Assembly: GCF_016918075.2 (NCBI RefSeq)
Contig: NZ_JAERPS020000002.1
Span: 62,001-126,000 of the forward strand
Source: Rheinheimera maricola
Lineage (GTDB): Bacteria; Pseudomonadota; Gammaproteobacteria; Enterobacterales; Alteromonadaceae
Direction: 5' to 3'
DNA: 64,000 bases
The translations under genes and the position numbers were made by a program. Positions 9,393 through 18,048 of this stretch are shown here, one piece after another; within the stretch, counting starts at the first letter, position 1; every line of letters starts with the position of its first letter. The notes under the pieces are model-generated. The model ran no database searches. It was not told the origin of the DNA and saw nothing but the letters and a program-made list of their open reading frames with translations.

Positions 9393-9909
9393 ACCAACAC
9401 AGTTTTCATTGTCGATGCGGGTATTGCACTGGGGTATGGCTGCGCTGGTTATGTCGATGTTGGCAGCAGGTCTGTTGATGATCCGCTCACTCGATCCCTG
9501 GCAACTGACCATCATGACGCTACACAAGGCATTTGGCATAATTGCTGTAGTGCTGGTGACGGTTAGGCTGCTTAATCGTATGCGGCATAAGCTACCGGCA
9601 GTACCGAATGATTTATCCGCATTACAAAAAAAAGCAGCCACGGCGTCACATTGGCTGTTGTACGGCTTGTTGTTTGCTATGCCAATTTCTGGCTACTTAA
9701 TGCAATATTTTGCCGCCCGGCCAATAGAGGTGTTTGGCTGGTTTCGTTTACCGGCCGCATTGCAGGTTGATATTTATAATTATGCCGTGTTTCGTGAATT
9801 GCACGGCTGGCTGGCCATCGCACTAACAGGTGTAATAGCACTGCATGTTAGCGCAGCGCTGCACCACCATTTTATTCGCAAAGACAACGTACTAAAAAGT
9901 ATGCTGTAA
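9385..9909 (+). CDS. Cytochrome b561 family membrane protein
   Basis: Prokaryotic di-haem cytochrome b561 with four transmembrane helices and 174 residues. It is an inner-membrane electron carrier, commonly oxidising quinol. Haem-ligand histidines are visible in LHWGMA, LHKAFG, LHGWLA and LHVSAAL, one per helix. The start is ATG 9385, chosen because AGGAG at 9373-9377 precedes it with correct spacing. The longer open frame upstream overlaps the peroxidase gene and carries no family sequence. Probably the electron donor to the upstream periplasmic peroxidase. Confidence 0.88.
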   Translation: MNKPTQFSLSMRVLHWGMAALVMSMLAAGLLMIRSLDPWQLTIMTLHKAFGIIAVVLVTVRLLNRMRHKLPAVPNDLSALQKKAATASHWLLYGLLFAMPISGYLMQYFAARPIEVFGWFRLPAALQVDIYNYAVFRELHGWLAIALTGVIALHVSAALHHHFIRKDNVLKSML

Positions 9910-9915
9910 CCGCTG

Positions 9916-9942
9916 TGGCCGCTAAGACGCCGTTAGCGGCCA
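9916..9942. terminator. Hairpin between convergent genes
   Basis: Ten-base arms TGGCCGCTAA (9916-9925) and TTAGCGGCCA (9933-9942) with a seven-base loop. It lies across the end of the permease gene and just after the cytochrome b561 stop. There is no clear T-run on either side, so termination is only a guess. Confidence 0.35.
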
Positions 9943-12279
9943 AAATATAGGCAATAACGCCATAGTAATAATAAACAACAGCAGGCTTAACGGCCCGCCG
10001 ACTTTTAAATAATCAACAAAACGATAGCCACCCGGCCCCATTACCAGTGTATTGGCGGCGTGTGATACTGGGCTGGCTAAACTTGTCGCCGCTACCGCCA
10101 CCACCATCATGGCACTGTGACCACTGACACCAAGCGCTGTACTTAACAGTAAACCTATTGGCGCCATAATCAGCACCAGCGCCACCGTGGGTACCACCAG
10201 GGTGCCAAGCGCGGTAACCAGATACAAGCCCGCCATTACCGCCAACGGACCAAATTGGCCTAAGCCTGCCTGTACACCATCTGCCAGCCAGGCAGCGGTA
10301 CCGGAGTGCTGCATCGCCAACCCCAGTGGCAACATACCGGAAATAAGGAAAATTGAGCGCCAGTCGATAGCAGCATAAGCCTGCTCCATCGTTAAGCAAC
10401 GGCTGGCTACCATTAACGTTGCCGCCAGCACCGCCGCTAAATAAACCGGCAACACGCCGGTTACGGTGAGCAATACCATTAACCCCATCAACCCAGCTGC
10501 CAGTGGTGCCTTACTGACATTAACCGGTTTTACCTGCACCGGGTTCATCACGATAAGATGTTCGCTGTCGGTCAGCATGCCCAGCCGCGGGCGCGGGCCA
10601 ACAATTAACAAGGCATCACCGGCTTGCAGTATCATGCTGCCCAGTGCAGAGCGATAAGCGCGCCCCTGACGCCAAATAGCGGATACCTCAACTTTGTACC
10701 GCGTGTCCAGTTGCAGTGCATTAACGCTTTGGCCAATGTATTTGCTGCGCGGGTGCAGCGTGGCTTCTACCAGTTCCAGCTTACCTTTGGCGAGTAAATC
10801 CAGATATGGCAACATATCGTCCTGCCGCTGTAATTCTTTAAAACCGCGCAGAATGTCGAGGTCTTCTTCGCGGCCCTGGATCAACAATAAATCGCCGGCC
10901 AGCAATTTATCGTCAGAGTGAAACTGCTGCATAATCTCACCCTGGCGGAATAAACCCAGCAGCCGAAAGTCAAAAGCGTCCCCCAGCCGGTTGTCGGCAA
11001 AGGTACTATCTACCAGCGGGCTGTCGGCGGGCAGCCCCAGCACAAACAAGCGCTCTTCCAGCTTATATTGCTGCTTTACCTCATCTGCGCCCAGCAGCTG
11101 TACATTACTGAATTCGCTGTGCTTGTTTATCTGCTCTACGGCACTTTGGCTGCCCTGCACCAGAATTTTATCACCGCCTTCCAGCGATAAATCAGTCAGC
11201 CGGGTACGCAATGTCTGACCAGCGCGCTTTATCGCCAACACATTCAGCTGATACAGCTCGCGAAAGCGGTAGTGCTGCAGTACTTCACCTACCAGGCTGC
11301 TGTCGGCAGCAATATTCAGTTCAGCCACAGCACTGGCTGCCAATAACTTTTCGTGTAATATCGGTGCTTCGCGCTCAATGGTTAACGAGTTCCAGCTGCG
11401 CAGCCGTTCAAAGCGGCTGAATTTACCCTGCGCTAACACAATATCGCCGGCTTTAAGTACCGTATGGCGTGATGGCAGGGTAAAGGTTTCATTACCTCTG
11501 GTTATGGCAATAACCATCAAGCCGGCAGTGTTAATCAGCCCCGACTCTTCCAGCGTATGGCCGGCCAGTAACGATGGCGTTGGCAAACGCAGGGCGAAGA
11601 TGCGCTCTTGCAGGCCATATTGCTCACTGAGGCTTTTGCTGCCGGCCAAGCCCGCACGGCCGGGGTCGGTATCAGGTAGTAAATGCCGGCCGATAAAGGC
11701 CACGAACAAGGTACCGGCCAATAATACCGGCAAGCCAATCAAGGCAAAATCAAACAAGCTAAAGCCTTGCTGGCCGGTTTTTTCCAGTGCAATGCTAACC
11801 AATAAATTAGGTGGTGTGCCAATTAAGGTAACTAAGCCGCCCAGCATGGCGCCAAATGCCATTGGCATTAATACTTTGGCCGGTGGTATACCGCAGCGTC
11901 TGGTGGCTTCTACCGTTACCGGCAGTAACAATGCCACCACGCCGATATTACTCATAAACGCAGATAACATACCGGCAACCAGCATAATAACCACGATCAT
12001 CTGTGTTTCACTGTTTCCGGACAATCGAATCACCCTGCGGCCAATACCATCGGCAATGCCGGCACGGGTTAAGCCCTCACTCAAGATAAACATTGCCCAA
12101 ACCGTGATCACCGCCGGGTTGCTAAAGCCACTCACCGCTTCTGCCGGCGACACCAACCCCAACAAGGCCAGCACACATAACACCAATAAAGCGACAACAT
12201 CCATCCGCAGCCAGCCAGTAACAAACAGCAGCAATGCTGCGGCCAGTATTAGCAATACCAGGGCAATTTCAACTGTCAT
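9922..12279 (-). CDS. SLC13/DASS-type permease with four RCK_C (TrkA-C) domains
   Basis: Inner-membrane transporter of the divalent-anion:Na+ symporter superfamily. The substrate cannot be told; dicarboxylate, sulfate or sulfite are known for relatives. The protein has 785 residues. It has about five to six N-terminal transmembrane segments including SNIGVVALLLPV and the GTPPNLL motif. Four successive RCK_C-like ligand-sensing domains follow (about residues 205-570), each ending in an A/G-G-D-x-(L/I/V)-L pattern. A second membrane half has SHAANTLVMGPGGY. Its ATG at 12279 overlaps the previous gene's TGA (ATGA), so translation is coupled. An upstream in-frame GTG (12288) is less likely. Confidence 0.85.
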   Translation of the reverse strand: MTVEIALVLLILAAALLLFVTGWLRMDVVALLVLCVLALLGLVSPAEAVSGFSNPAVITVWAMFILSEGLTRAGIADGIGRRVIRLSGNSETQMIVVIMLVAGMLSAFMSNIGVVALLLPVTVEATRRCGIPPAKVLMPMAFGAMLGGLVTLIGTPPNLLVSIALEKTGQQGFSLFDFALIGLPVLLAGTLFVAFIGRHLLPDTDPGRAGLAGSKSLSEQYGLQERIFALRLPTPSLLAGHTLEESGLINTAGLMVIAITRGNETFTLPSRHTVLKAGDIVLAQGKFSRFERLRSWNSLTIEREAPILHEKLLAASAVAELNIAADSSLVGEVLQHYRFRELYQLNVLAIKRAGQTLRTRLTDLSLEGGDKILVQGSQSAVEQINKHSEFSNVQLLGADEVKQQYKLEERLFVLGLPADSPLVDSTFADNRLGDAFDFRLLGLFRQGEIMQQFHSDDKLLAGDLLLIQGREEDLDILRGFKELQRQDDMLPYLDLLAKGKLELVEATLHPRSKYIGQSVNALQLDTRYKVEVSAIWRQGRAYRSALGSMILQAGDALLIVGPRPRLGMLTDSEHLIVMNPVQVKPVNVSKAPLAAGLMGLMVLLTVTGVLPVYLAAVLAATLMVASRCLTMEQAYAAIDWRSIFLISGMLPLGLAMQHSGTAAWLADGVQAGLGQFGPLAVMAGLYLVTALGTLVVPTVALVLIMAPIGLLLSTALGVSGHSAMMVVAVAATSLASPVSHAANTLVMGPGGYRFVDYLKVGGPLSLLLFIITMALLPIFWPLTAS

Positions 12280-14153
12280 AACGGCCACACCAGCAGCAGC
12301 ACTGGCAAACTTACCGCCACCACCAATACATCTAACGGCAGGCCCATGCGCCAGTAATCAGTAAAACGAAAACCGCCAGGCCCGAGGATCAAGGTATTAT
12401 TCTGGTGACCAATCGGCGTTAAAAATGCGCAGGATGCCCCCACCGCAACTGCCATTAAAAAGGTATCTGGATTAACACCAAGCTGATTAGCGGCGCCCAG
12501 CGCAATAGGCGCCATAACGGCTGCCGTTGCCGCGTTATTCATTAGATCGGTAAGAATAAGCGTGGTAATCAAAATAACCGCCAGCCCTACTATCGCATTG
12601 CCTTGCGCCAAAGTATCAAGCAACATCCCGGCAATTAGCCCGGCCGCACCGGTACTTTGCATCGCCCCTGCTACGGGTAACAAGCAGGCCAATAACACTA
12701 TTACCGGCCAATCAATAGCGTCATATACCAAACGCCAGGGTAAGGTACGCAGCGCCATTGTAGCTAACACTCCGGCAGCAAAAGATACTGCGGCCGGCAA
12801 TATTCCTGCTGCAGCCAGCGCAACCGCCAACACCATAATCACTGCCGACATTAAAGCATTGCGCTTGTTCGGAATGCGCAGCTCACGCTCTGCCAGCGGC
12901 ACACAGCCGGTATTATTGGCAAAATCCTGCAAGACATCAGGTGCGCCCTGCATTAGCAACAAGTCACCGGCACGCAGTGGTAAAGAGCGTAACCGTGCCA
13001 TCGAGCGCTGGCCGTGGCGCGACACAGCCAGTAAGTTGATACTGTATCGGGTGCGTAACAACATATCGGCGGCAGAACGATTCAGCAAGCTTGATGAGGG
13101 TAAAACAGCGAGTTCCAGCAGTACAATCTCATCAGGCTTGCGCTCTTTTTCTGGCACTTCTTCTGTACTTTCTTCTGCTGGTTGTCCGGGCGCTTCTGCT
13201 ACAGCGGAACGTTGCGCGGTATCGTCCTGCTCCGCATCTTCTTCGGCGGTTGGTTCGCGTTTTTCTTTCGCATGTGCCAGTTCCAGACCTAAATCTGACA
13301 GTACTTGAGTCAGAGCATCGGCTTCGGCTTCAATGATCAGAATATCAAGACCACGCAAATAACGGCCGGAACTGGGCGCAGTTACCCGCACGTCGTTACG
13401 GATCAAGCCCACAACCTGTGCATCGGCTTGATCCAACACGGCTTCTACTTCACGCAGTTTCATGCCATCGGCTATACTGCCGTCGGGGATCCGCACTTCA
13501 GTAATATAAGCGCCGGTTTCGAGGCCTTCGGTGCCGGCTTGTTTACGTTTGGGAACCAGACGCCAACCCAGCAGAATAATAAAGGCCAGACCCACGGCCG
13601 TCACAGCCACGCCAACAGCGGTAAAATCAAACATATTAAAGCTACCCATGCCCTCAGAGGCGCGAATACCGGAAATAATCAAGTTGGGCGGGGTGCCGAT
13701 TAGTGTCATGGTACCACCAAGAATTGATGCGAACGCCAGTGGCATTAACACCTGGCCGGGGGCCAGCTGCAATCGGTGGGCCAGCTGAATAGCTACCGGC
13801 ATCAGCAACGCCAGCGCCCCAACATTGTTCATAAAGCCCGACAGCAAGGCTGCCAGCACAGTTAAGGCGGCGATGCTCAAAGTAGGCCCGGCTTTGGCCG
13901 GTAGCACCAACCGCGTTAGTACATCAACGGCACCCGAACTTTGCAACGCCCGGCTTAACACCAACACACAAGCTACGGTTATCACCGCCGGATGACCAAA
14001 GCCATTAAAAGCGCTTTGTGCTTCAATCAAGCCGGCAAAAACACAGGCTAGCATTGCACCCAAGGCCACCATATCGTGGCGCCAACGGCCCCATAAAAAC
14101 ATGCCGATAGTGACCAGTAAAATCACAATAATAATGCTTTGCGCCGTCGTCAT
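12276..14153 (-). CDS. SLC13/DASS-type permease with two RCK_C domains and an acidic linker
   Basis: Second transporter of the same superfamily, 625 residues, and first gene of the pair. The N-terminal membrane half has MNNVGALALLMPV and LIGTPPNLI; the C-terminal half has TPIGHQNNTLILGPGG. Between the halves are two RCK_C-like domains separated by a low-complexity Glu/Asp-rich linker (about residues 310-365) not present in the neighbour. The start is ATG 14153 (MTTAQ). A frame open further upstream to 14207 adds a non-hydrophobic stretch and is less likely. Whether the two permeases form a heteromer is unknown. Confidence 0.84.
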   Translation of the reverse strand: MTTAQSIIIVILLVTIGMFLWGRWRHDMVALGAMLACVFAGLIEAQSAFNGFGHPAVITVACVLVLSRALQSSGAVDVLTRLVLPAKAGPTLSIAALTVLAALLSGFMNNVGALALLMPVAIQLAHRLQLAPGQVLMPLAFASILGGTMTLIGTPPNLIISGIRASEGMGSFNMFDFTAVGVAVTAVGLAFIILLGWRLVPKRKQAGTEGLETGAYITEVRIPDGSIADGMKLREVEAVLDQADAQVVGLIRNDVRVTAPSSGRYLRGLDILIIEAEADALTQVLSDLGLELAHAKEKREPTAEEDAEQDDTAQRSAVAEAPGQPAEESTEEVPEKERKPDEIVLLELAVLPSSSLLNRSAADMLLRTRYSINLLAVSRHGQRSMARLRSLPLRAGDLLLMQGAPDVLQDFANNTGCVPLAERELRIPNKRNALMSAVIMVLAVALAAAGILPAAVSFAAGVLATMALRTLPWRLVYDAIDWPVIVLLACLLPVAGAMQSTGAAGLIAGMLLDTLAQGNAIVGLAVILITTLILTDLMNNAATAAVMAPIALGAANQLGVNPDTFLMAVAVGASCAFLTPIGHQNNTLILGPGGFRFTDYWRMGLPLDVLVVAVSLPVLLLVWPL

Positions 14154-14388
14154 TATGCATTCCGTTGGTTGACTAAACACATTATGGCAGTGCTGTACCG
14201 GCCACAATAGTTGCTTACTAATTTAAACATCAAGGCAGAAAAAATGTCACAGATCAAGTTATAGCAACACTGATGGTTATACTCTGTAGCAAATGAGTTT
14301 ATTCGTGGAAGCGATAACAGGTTTACAAAATAAAACGCGTGAAGAAGGGTTAGCAGTTGATTTTACTGTGCTGTATTCAATAAAATTG

Positions 14389-14406
14389 CGGCTGGCAAGC
14401 CAGCCG
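14389..14406 (-). terminator. Probable Rho-independent terminator of the 14411-15301 gene pair
   Basis: A perfect eight-base stem (CGGCTGGC/GCCAGCCG) with an AA loop starts five bases beyond the last stop. On the minus strand it is followed by CAATTTTA. The short T-run makes it moderate. Confidence 0.6.
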
Positions 14407-14410
14407 TATA

Positions 14411-14635
14411 CTAAACACCGGAACGAAATTTAGCAGCGTCGATAATGGCCCATAAATGAGCAATAACGGCAATAATACCCGGCACAACCAACCACCAGGT
14501 GGCATAACCGGCCACACACACTAAGAAAAATATTAGTGCAGCTAAAATCCGCCCCTGCACCAACTGCCCTAAACCGGGAATAAATACATTACATAGTGCA
14601 GCGATAACATTGCCGCCGGAACCCTGACCTGACAT
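14411..14635 (-). CDS. Small two-helix inner-membrane protein, function unknown
   Basis: Seventy-four residues. The glycine-rich N-terminus (SGQGSGGN) is followed by N-V-F-I-P-G-L-G-Q-L. That motif resembles the start of TM2-like small membrane proteins, with two hydrophobic spans (about residues 28-46 and 48-66) and a short charged tail. I do not recognise a named family with certainty. It lies 27 bases after a DUF2959 lipoprotein gene on the same strand, and a hairpin follows it, so the two form a likely operon. Confidence 0.7.
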   Translation of the reverse strand: MSGQGSGGNVIAALCNVFIPGLGQLVQGRILAALIFFLVCVAGYATWWLVVPGIIAVIAHLWAIIDAAKFRSGV

Positions 14636-14662
14636 AAATTGGCCCTCTGTGACTGATTTCGG

Positions 14663-15301
14663 TTATTGTTTTAACGTGGCGACAAATTGCTCAGACTGAG
14701 CAATGGCGCTATTCATGTCGGCAATAAGCCGGTTAATATCTTTTTGTACTGAGTTAAACTCGCCCTGCAAAGCACCGATAGCCTTCGCATTTAAGTTATG
14801 CTTTAAATACAATGTATTGTCTTTAAGTGATGCCAATACCGGCTGCATACTTTGCTCAGCGCGGCGCATGGTTTTTAGCAGGCTGGCATATTGCCGTTTG
14901 GTGTTACTAAGCTTAATTGCACTGTCGCGTTTAAGATTGGCATTAGTATATTGTTCCAGCTCGTCCTGCCATTCATCAAACAACGCATCCGCCACCGCTT
15001 CTATGCTGTTAATGCGGCTGCTGACATCTTCTGCCGCTTTGCTACAGGCTTGGTATTCGCTATCAGTAGCTTCGTACACGCGCTGCAAATCGCCGCCGTC
15101 AAATTTAATCAGGCTGCTAAATTGCTCAAGTGCAGATTTAAACTGCTGCTGCGCCTGCTGCTGCGACTGCTGCGCTTCCTCTACTCTATCGACCAGAATA
15201 TCGCGCTTATGCACGCCGACTTTTTCCATAGCAGAATAATAGGCACTCTGGCAGGCGGTTAAACTTAATAATAACGGCACTAACATAATCAGATAACGCA
15301 T
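14663..15301 (-). CDS. DUF2959 family lipoprotein
   Basis: 212 residues with a lipoprotein signal peptide (lipobox LTAC, Cys near residue 17). The rest is strongly alpha-helical and rich in Gln, Lys and Glu (EEAQQSQQQAQQQF and similar), predicting long coiled coils. It matches the DUF2959 family as I remember it; the function is unknown. It is probably anchored to a membrane and faces the periplasm. First gene of a pair with the small membrane protein at 14411-14635. Confidence 0.82.
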   Translation of the reverse strand: MRYLIMLVPLLLSLTACQSAYYSAMEKVGVHKRDILVDRVEEAQQSQQQAQQQFKSALEQFSSLIKFDGGDLQRVYEATDSEYQACSKAAEDVSSRINSIEAVADALFDEWQDELEQYTNANLKRDSAIKLSNTKRQYASLLKTMRRAEQSMQPVLASLKDNTLYLKHNLNAKAIGALQGEFNSVQKDINRLIADMNSAIAQSEQFVATLKQ

Positions 15302-15389
15302 AAAATCAATCCATTGCTATGACAGTTTAAGTTGATAATAGCGGCTAAGCCGTTACAGAACAAACTGTTAGTATAATTTCGCAGACAAC

Positions 15390-17054
15390 TTAAGCTGTTT
15401 GCTCTTTTGCCAGTTGCAGTAGCTTGGGGTAAAACTCTTTATCTAACTGCGCTAACTGATCCTGCTCTACCAGTACATCGTGCAGAATTTGCTCTGTAGT
15501 GAGAGGGTTAGCCAATACCACACGAAACACGATAGTTTCCTGGCGCTGATATTTAGCCGGAGTTAACCGCGTACGCGACACAAAAGACTTGCCCTCTTCC
15601 CGTTGGCGCTTCTGAATAAACTTAGTCAGGCCGTTTAGCAACTCGTTAAAACGCTGCAGTTGCTCCGGGCTGGCACCCGCCATAGCTTTTTGCACCTGCG
15701 CCGGTACATAGCGGTAGGTTAGCAGACACAGTTCCGGTTCGGTTATCAGCTCAAAATCGATATTGTGCGCAATTAAAGTGGCAAAATAACGCGCTTTTTC
15801 CAGGCTGCGGTTAATCAGAATTTCATAACCGTCACGGCCAATTACCTGCAAACAGGCATGCACCAGCATTGCCATGCCGGGGCGCGAACCTTCCAGCGTC
15901 TGGCTACCTAAGTCTTTTGAACCTTTACGCAGAATATACTCGGCGTGGTGCTCAATAGCGTGCGCCGCGGAGGGGTGTTTAAACACCACCATGCCGGCGC
16001 CCATCGGCACATACATTTGCTTGTGCGCATCTATGGTTACAGAGTCGGCGCGCTCAATACCGGCCAGCAGATGGCGGTATTTATTCGATAGCAAGGTGGC
16101 ACCGCCCCAGGCAGCATCGACATGAAAATGGCACTGATACTGCTCAGCTAAATCGGCTAACTGATTTAACGGGTCAACATTGCCGGTTTCAGTAGTGCCG
16201 GCCACGCCAACAATAGCTAATACGCGGATATTGGCAGCTTTAAGCTCTGCCATTTTTTCTGCCAATGCCCCGGTGTCAATTTTATTGTCGGCGTCGGTTT
16301 TAATCGCAATCAGCGACTCACGGCCAATACCCAGCACATCAGCGGCTTTACCCAAGGAGTAATGGCCGCGTTCAGAAATCAAAATGGCTAAACCGTCGTA
16401 GCCGTAGTGTTTCATCGCCTTAAACAGGCCTTCGCGGGCGATACCTTTAAAGTCGCCATCGGCTTTTAACAGGCGGTTTCGTGCTATCCACAGCGCGGTG
16501 ATATTGGCAATGGTGCCGCCGGAGCAAAACGCGCCCAGCGAATGGTTGGCGCTGTGCATCCACTTTTTATAAAAGCCATCGCCCTCGCCGTACACCAGAT
16601 GGTGCATCATGCCCAGCACCTGGCGCTCCATCGGCGTAAAGGCTTTGGAGGTTTCAATTTTCACCAGGTTTTGGTTTAGCCCCACCATCATTTTTGACAG
16701 TGACAACACAAAATACGGCAAGGCAGATGTCATATGGCCGATAAAACTTGGTGCTGCAGTATGCACCGAATGCGCCACCAGCTTTTGCATCAGGCTTTCG
16801 GCGTAATCTGAGACAAAATTCGGCATTTGCGGAATATGATGCGCCTGAAAATCGCGCTCGATTTGCCACAGCGGTTTTTCTACCGCCACGATGCTTTCAC
16901 GCAAAAAGCCGGCCAGATTCTGCGACAGATTCTGCTCAATAATACTCAGTGTTGAGTCGGGCGCTTCCGGCACCGTGAAAATGCGCCATAGTGCTTCTTC
17001 AGAAGCGGTTGCCTGGCGTTTACTGGATTCTGTCATGCGCTTGCTACTCTGCAT
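15390..17054 (-). CDS. panP: PLP-dependent aspartate 1-decarboxylase PanP
   Basis: Group II pyridoxal-phosphate decarboxylase, 554 residues. The family (TIGR03799) makes beta-alanine from aspartate in gammaproteobacteria lacking the pyruvoyl enzyme PanD. Visible features are the PLP-stacking HVDAAWGG segment and the Schiff-base lysine near residue 345 in TIDAHKQM. The conserved N-terminus EEALWRIFTVPEAPDSTLS is also present. The start could be ATG 17054 or ATG 17036 (MTESSK); neither has a strong ribosome-binding site. panB and panC lie at 6.7-8.3 kb without panD, which supports this role. A glutamate decarboxylase-like activity is the main alternative. Confidence 0.85.
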   Translation of the reverse strand: MQSSKRMTESSKRQATASEEALWRIFTVPEAPDSTLSIIEQNLSQNLAGFLRESIVAVEKPLWQIERDFQAHHIPQMPNFVSDYAESLMQKLVAHSVHTAAPSFIGHMTSALPYFVLSLSKMMVGLNQNLVKIETSKAFTPMERQVLGMMHHLVYGEGDGFYKKWMHSANHSLGAFCSGGTIANITALWIARNRLLKADGDFKGIAREGLFKAMKHYGYDGLAILISERGHYSLGKAADVLGIGRESLIAIKTDADNKIDTGALAEKMAELKAANIRVLAIVGVAGTTETGNVDPLNQLADLAEQYQCHFHVDAAWGGATLLSNKYRHLLAGIERADSVTIDAHKQMYVPMGAGMVVFKHPSAAHAIEHHAEYILRKGSKDLGSQTLEGSRPGMAMLVHACLQVIGRDGYEILINRSLEKARYFATLIAHNIDFELITEPELCLLTYRYVPAQVQKAMAGASPEQLQRFNELLNGLTKFIQKRQREEGKSFVSRTRLTPAKYQRQETIVFRVVLANPLTTEQILHDVLVEQDQLAQLDKEFYPKLLQLAKEQTA

Positions 17055-17152
17055 ACGGTTTCAGCGGTTACTAAAACGGCCGGAAAATGGAGCTCACTTT
17101 ACTGCAAGCGCCGAAAAATGTCTGCAAAAAAATCGTCCGATACTCAGGCGGA

Positions 17153-17249
17153 GGATCGGTTTGCCCTAAGCCAACCGTTGAAGGCATGGATACCTGAGTC
17201 GAGCCCCCAGGGACTGGGTTTACGGCGCGCTGCGTGGGCAAATCGATCC
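17153..17249. repeat. Palindromic intergenic element, possibly a dispersed repeat
   Basis: GGATCGGTTTGCCC (17153-17166) and GGGCAAATCGATCC (17236-17249) are inverted repeats matching at 13 of 14 positions; the odd pair would be G-U in RNA. They enclose about 69 bases with an inner CCCAG...CTGGG hairpin. No coding frame fits. The text resembles intergenic repeats I recall from Alteromonadales genomes, but there is only one copy here. Confidence 0.5.
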
Positions 17250-17274
17250 GATTATTATCCGCTAAATATCAATG

Positions 17275-18048
17275 TCAGCTACGCAGGCCAATGCCACGGT
17301 TAATCAGGTACATTGCATAACTAAACAGTACCACAATAAAGCCGAGCACCACGGCTAACGCCAGCCACAGGCTAACGTCGGTTACGCCCAAAAAGCCATA
17401 ACGAAACGCATTAACCATATACACCACCGGATTAAGCGCTGCTACATGCTGCCAAAAGCCCGGCAGTAAGGTTAACGAATAAAACACCCCACCCAAATAG
17501 GTAAGTGGCGTTAGCACAAAGGTAGGAATAATACTGATATCGTCAAAGGTTTTCGCATACACAGCGTTAATTAAACCGCCTAACGAAAACAACATCGATG
17601 TTAACGTTACGGTAAGGATAATTACCGCCAGGTTATGAATTTGAATAGTGACGAAAAACAGCGACAAGATAGTCACAATCAGGCCAACCAGCATACCGCG
17701 CGCCATACCTCCACTGACAAACCCCAGCACAATAATATAGTTCGGCACCGGCGCCACTAGCAGCTCTTCGACGTTACGCTGAAACTTAGCGCTGAAAAAC
17801 GACGAGGCCACATTAGCGTAAGAGTTAGTGATCACCGACATCATAATCAGCCCAGGCACAATAAACTCCATATAGCTGAAGCCGCCCATATCGCCGATAC
17901 GTGAGCCGATTAAACTACCAAAAATCACAAAGTACAGCGTCATGGTAATGGCGGGCGGTACTAAGGTTTGCACCCAAATGCGTAAAAAGCGGTTGGTTTC
18001 TTTATCCCAAATACTTTTTAACGCCACCAGATAATTGGCTTTACTCAT
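17275..18048 (-). CDS. yadH: ABC-2 type transport permease YadH
   Basis: Membrane subunit of an ABC exporter, 257 residues, with about six transmembrane helices and the ABC-2 family pattern (LVPPAITMTLYF near the start, PLTYLGGVFYS in the second half). The substrate is unknown. Its ATG overlaps the ATPase stop by four bases (ATGA), so the two subunits are translated together. E. coli YadG/YadH is the closest named pair. Confidence 0.88.
   Translation of the reverse strand: MSKANYLVALKSIWDKETNRFLRIWVQTLVPPAITMTLYFVIFGSLIGSRIGDMGGFSYMEFIVPGLIMMSVITNSYANVASSFFSAKFQRNVEELLVAPVPNYIIVLGFVSGGMARGMLVGLIVTILSLFFVTIQIHNLAVIILTVTLTSMLFSLGGLINAVYAKTFDDISIIPTFVLTPLTYLGGVFYSLTLLPGFWQHVAALNPVVYMVNAFRYGFLGVTDVSLWLALAVVLGFIVVLFSYAMYLINRGIGLRS

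Noticed and set aside
11378..12364. Long open frame (328 codons) on the plus strand opposite the first permease
   Set aside because: It is antisense to conserved SLC13 coding sequence, its translation is Pro/Thr/Ala-rich low complexity, and it has no ribosome-binding site.
12562..13308. Open plus-strand frame opposite the second permease
   Set aside because: Shadow of the real gene; the translation has no domain and is rich in Ser/Ala/Ile.
14703..15239. Plus-strand frame opposite the DUF2959 gene, Cys/Ser/Leu rich
   Set aside because: Antisense artefact of Gln/Ala/Lys codons in the coiled-coil protein.
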